From CAVZQN01 sp963837395 (GTDB taxonomy: Bacteria > Acidobacteriota > HRBIN11 > JAKEFK01), in the NCBI GenBank assembly GCA_963837395.1, contig CAWINI010000001.1, positions 186,001 through 250,000 of the forward strand: 64,000 nt of DNA. Direction: 5' to 3'. How positions within the stretch are numbered: position 1 is the stretch's first letter; each line of letters opens with the position of its first letter. The position numbers and the translations under genes were made by a program. Below, piece by piece: positions 63,176-64,000 of this stretch. The notes under the pieces are model-generated. The model was not told where the DNA came from, made no database searches, and saw only the letters and a program-made list of their open reading frames with translations.

Positions 63176-64000
63176 ATGTTAAAGAAAATATTCTACACAG
63201 CCTCTGTAATTTTCATTTTAGTTTCCGGAGCTATCGCGCAAGAAACTTTGAAGACATTGACACTTTCCAATGTGTTCACAAATATTGCTGGAACTCCACG
63301 CGTCGCTAGAAACGCATCCAAAAATCTCTGGCTTGTTGCCTGGCGGCAGAATCCCTCCAAGATAATGGGAAGGCTTGTTCAATCAGATGGCACACTTGGT
63401 CCCGTTAAAACGATGGTTTCCAATGTTACAGCTTTCGAACAAAATTTTGATATCTCTTATGATTCAACCAATTTCACATATTTGCTGGCATTTGAAACTG
63501 CTCAAGGACTGATGACCCAATTTTTTGATGCAAACTTTGTCAAGAAAGGATCACCAACATTAATCGAAGGTGGTGTTACGAATAGCGGACCACGACTTTC
63601 TTATGATTCCAATGGAAAAAAATTCTTGATTTTTTGGTTATCGGTTCAGGACGGTATTCCAGACCGTGTATTAAAAAGCCGGACGCTTGATCCAAGCGGA
63701 AAACCTTCCATTGATATCCGTGTTCTTGCTACGGCTGGTGCTGGCAAAGTGTGGTCGCCTGGATCGGTGTCCACAAATCAGCTGAACGGAAATCGTGTTG
63801 TGATGTTGTTGGAAAAATCAGGCGCTGGTGGAAGCTTAGTTGGATTTGATGCGAAAGCGGACGGCGCGTTACTGCGGCCTGCTCCATCGCGTTTTCAACC
63901 CACCACTGCCGGATTAAACACAGTCGGTGATAGCAGCTTTTTAGATACAGGTACAGGATTTGGAATATGGAATGATAAGAGTTCAATCAAGTATCGCAAG
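63176..64000 (+). CDS. Secreted beta-propeller-like protein, 3' end outside window
   Basis: 275 residues visible, open at the window end. Signal peptide at 1-22 (FYTASVIFILVSGAIAQ). The rest has a repeating beta pattern (NLWLVAWRQNPSKIMGRLVQSDG, YLLAFETAQGLMTQFFDANF, FLIFWLSVQDG) like secreted propeller proteins with VAW/FLIFW strands about every 50 residues. GAAGGAG lies 9 bp before ATG. It is distinct from the SBBP family. Function unknown. Confidence 0.8.
   Translation, partial: MLKKIFYTASVIFILVSGAIAQETLKTLTLSNVFTNIAGTPRVARNASKNLWLVAWRQNPSKIMGRLVQSDGTLGPVKTMVSNVTAFEQNFDISYDSTNFTYLLAFETAQGLMTQFFDANFVKKGSPTLIEGGVTNSGPRLSYDSNGKKFLIFWLSVQDGIPDRVLKSRTLDPSGKPSIDIRVLATAGAGKVWSPGSVSTNQLNGNRVVMLLEKSGAGGSLVGFDAKADGALLRPAPSRFQPTTAGLNTVGDSSFLDTGTGFGIWNDKSSIKYRK

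Noticed and set aside
1..64000. tRNA, rRNA, CRISPR arrays, complete insertion sequences
   Set aside because: No cloverleaf, rRNA core, regularly spaced repeats or transposase was recognised on reading both strands; a dedicated scan was not possible.

Overview
The window looks like a chromosomal segment of a moderately AT-rich soil or sediment bacterium, most likely Acidobacteriota or a close relative. The markers are an acidobacterial/planctomycete-type ECF sigma factor followed directly by a kinase-TPR protein, two other Ser/Thr kinases fused to TolB-like or TPR sensor regions, a large SBBP-repeat protein, and many B12-linked proteins. No rRNA, tRNA, CRISPR array or intact transposase was seen.

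Layout. 0-14 kb: Ala/Gly-rich protein with a TPR partner; a frameshifted kinase-TPR gene between ~200-bp direct repeats; a perR-katG oxidative-stress operon; a candidate biosynthetic cluster (PhyH dioxygenase, frameshifted B12 radical SAM enzyme, small precursor-like protein, Cys-rich protein with a C-terminal winged-helix-like segment); a 756-residue TPR protein. 14-27 kb: regulators and signalling (zinc ribbon/ankyrin, STAS, RRM, radical SAM, TolB-kinase, cupredoxin, XRE), a second precursor-like small protein, a frameshifted PQQ propeller and a papain-like protein. 27-35 kb: an overlapping operon of sigma factor, unknown, ImmA/IrrE protease and HD hydrolase, then the ECF-sigma/kinase pair. 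35-58 kb: accessory territory with toxin-antitoxin-like pairs, duplicated genes and decayed fragments of genes that are intact elsewhere in the window. 58-64 kb: a light/B12 response locus in which a CarH/LitR-type MerR photoreceptor is divergent from a FAS1-lipocalin-SDR operon, with consensus promoters in the gap.

Three results stand out. (1) Two nearly identical ArsC/Spx-family genes (43605-43970 and 54295-54660, minus strand) each carry an in-frame TGA exactly where the catalytic Cys belongs (giving a U-x-x-C motif). Each is followed 30 nt later by a conserved hairpin, so they are strong selenoprotein candidates. (2) Two small proteins (10452-10730 and 23830-24186) share a conserved N-terminal ~45 residues but have unrelated C-termini. 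One lies between a B12 radical SAM gene and a gene whose product ends in a winged-helix-like segment, which suggests an undescribed leader-guided peptide-modification system. (3) The CarH-like regulator keeps the full W-x9-EH plus E-x-H-x-x-G cobalamin signature, and a 12-bp palindrome sits between the -35 and -10 of its own candidate promoter.

Several long genes are split by single-base frameshifts. Some may be real decay, but uncorrected sequencing errors must be excluded.
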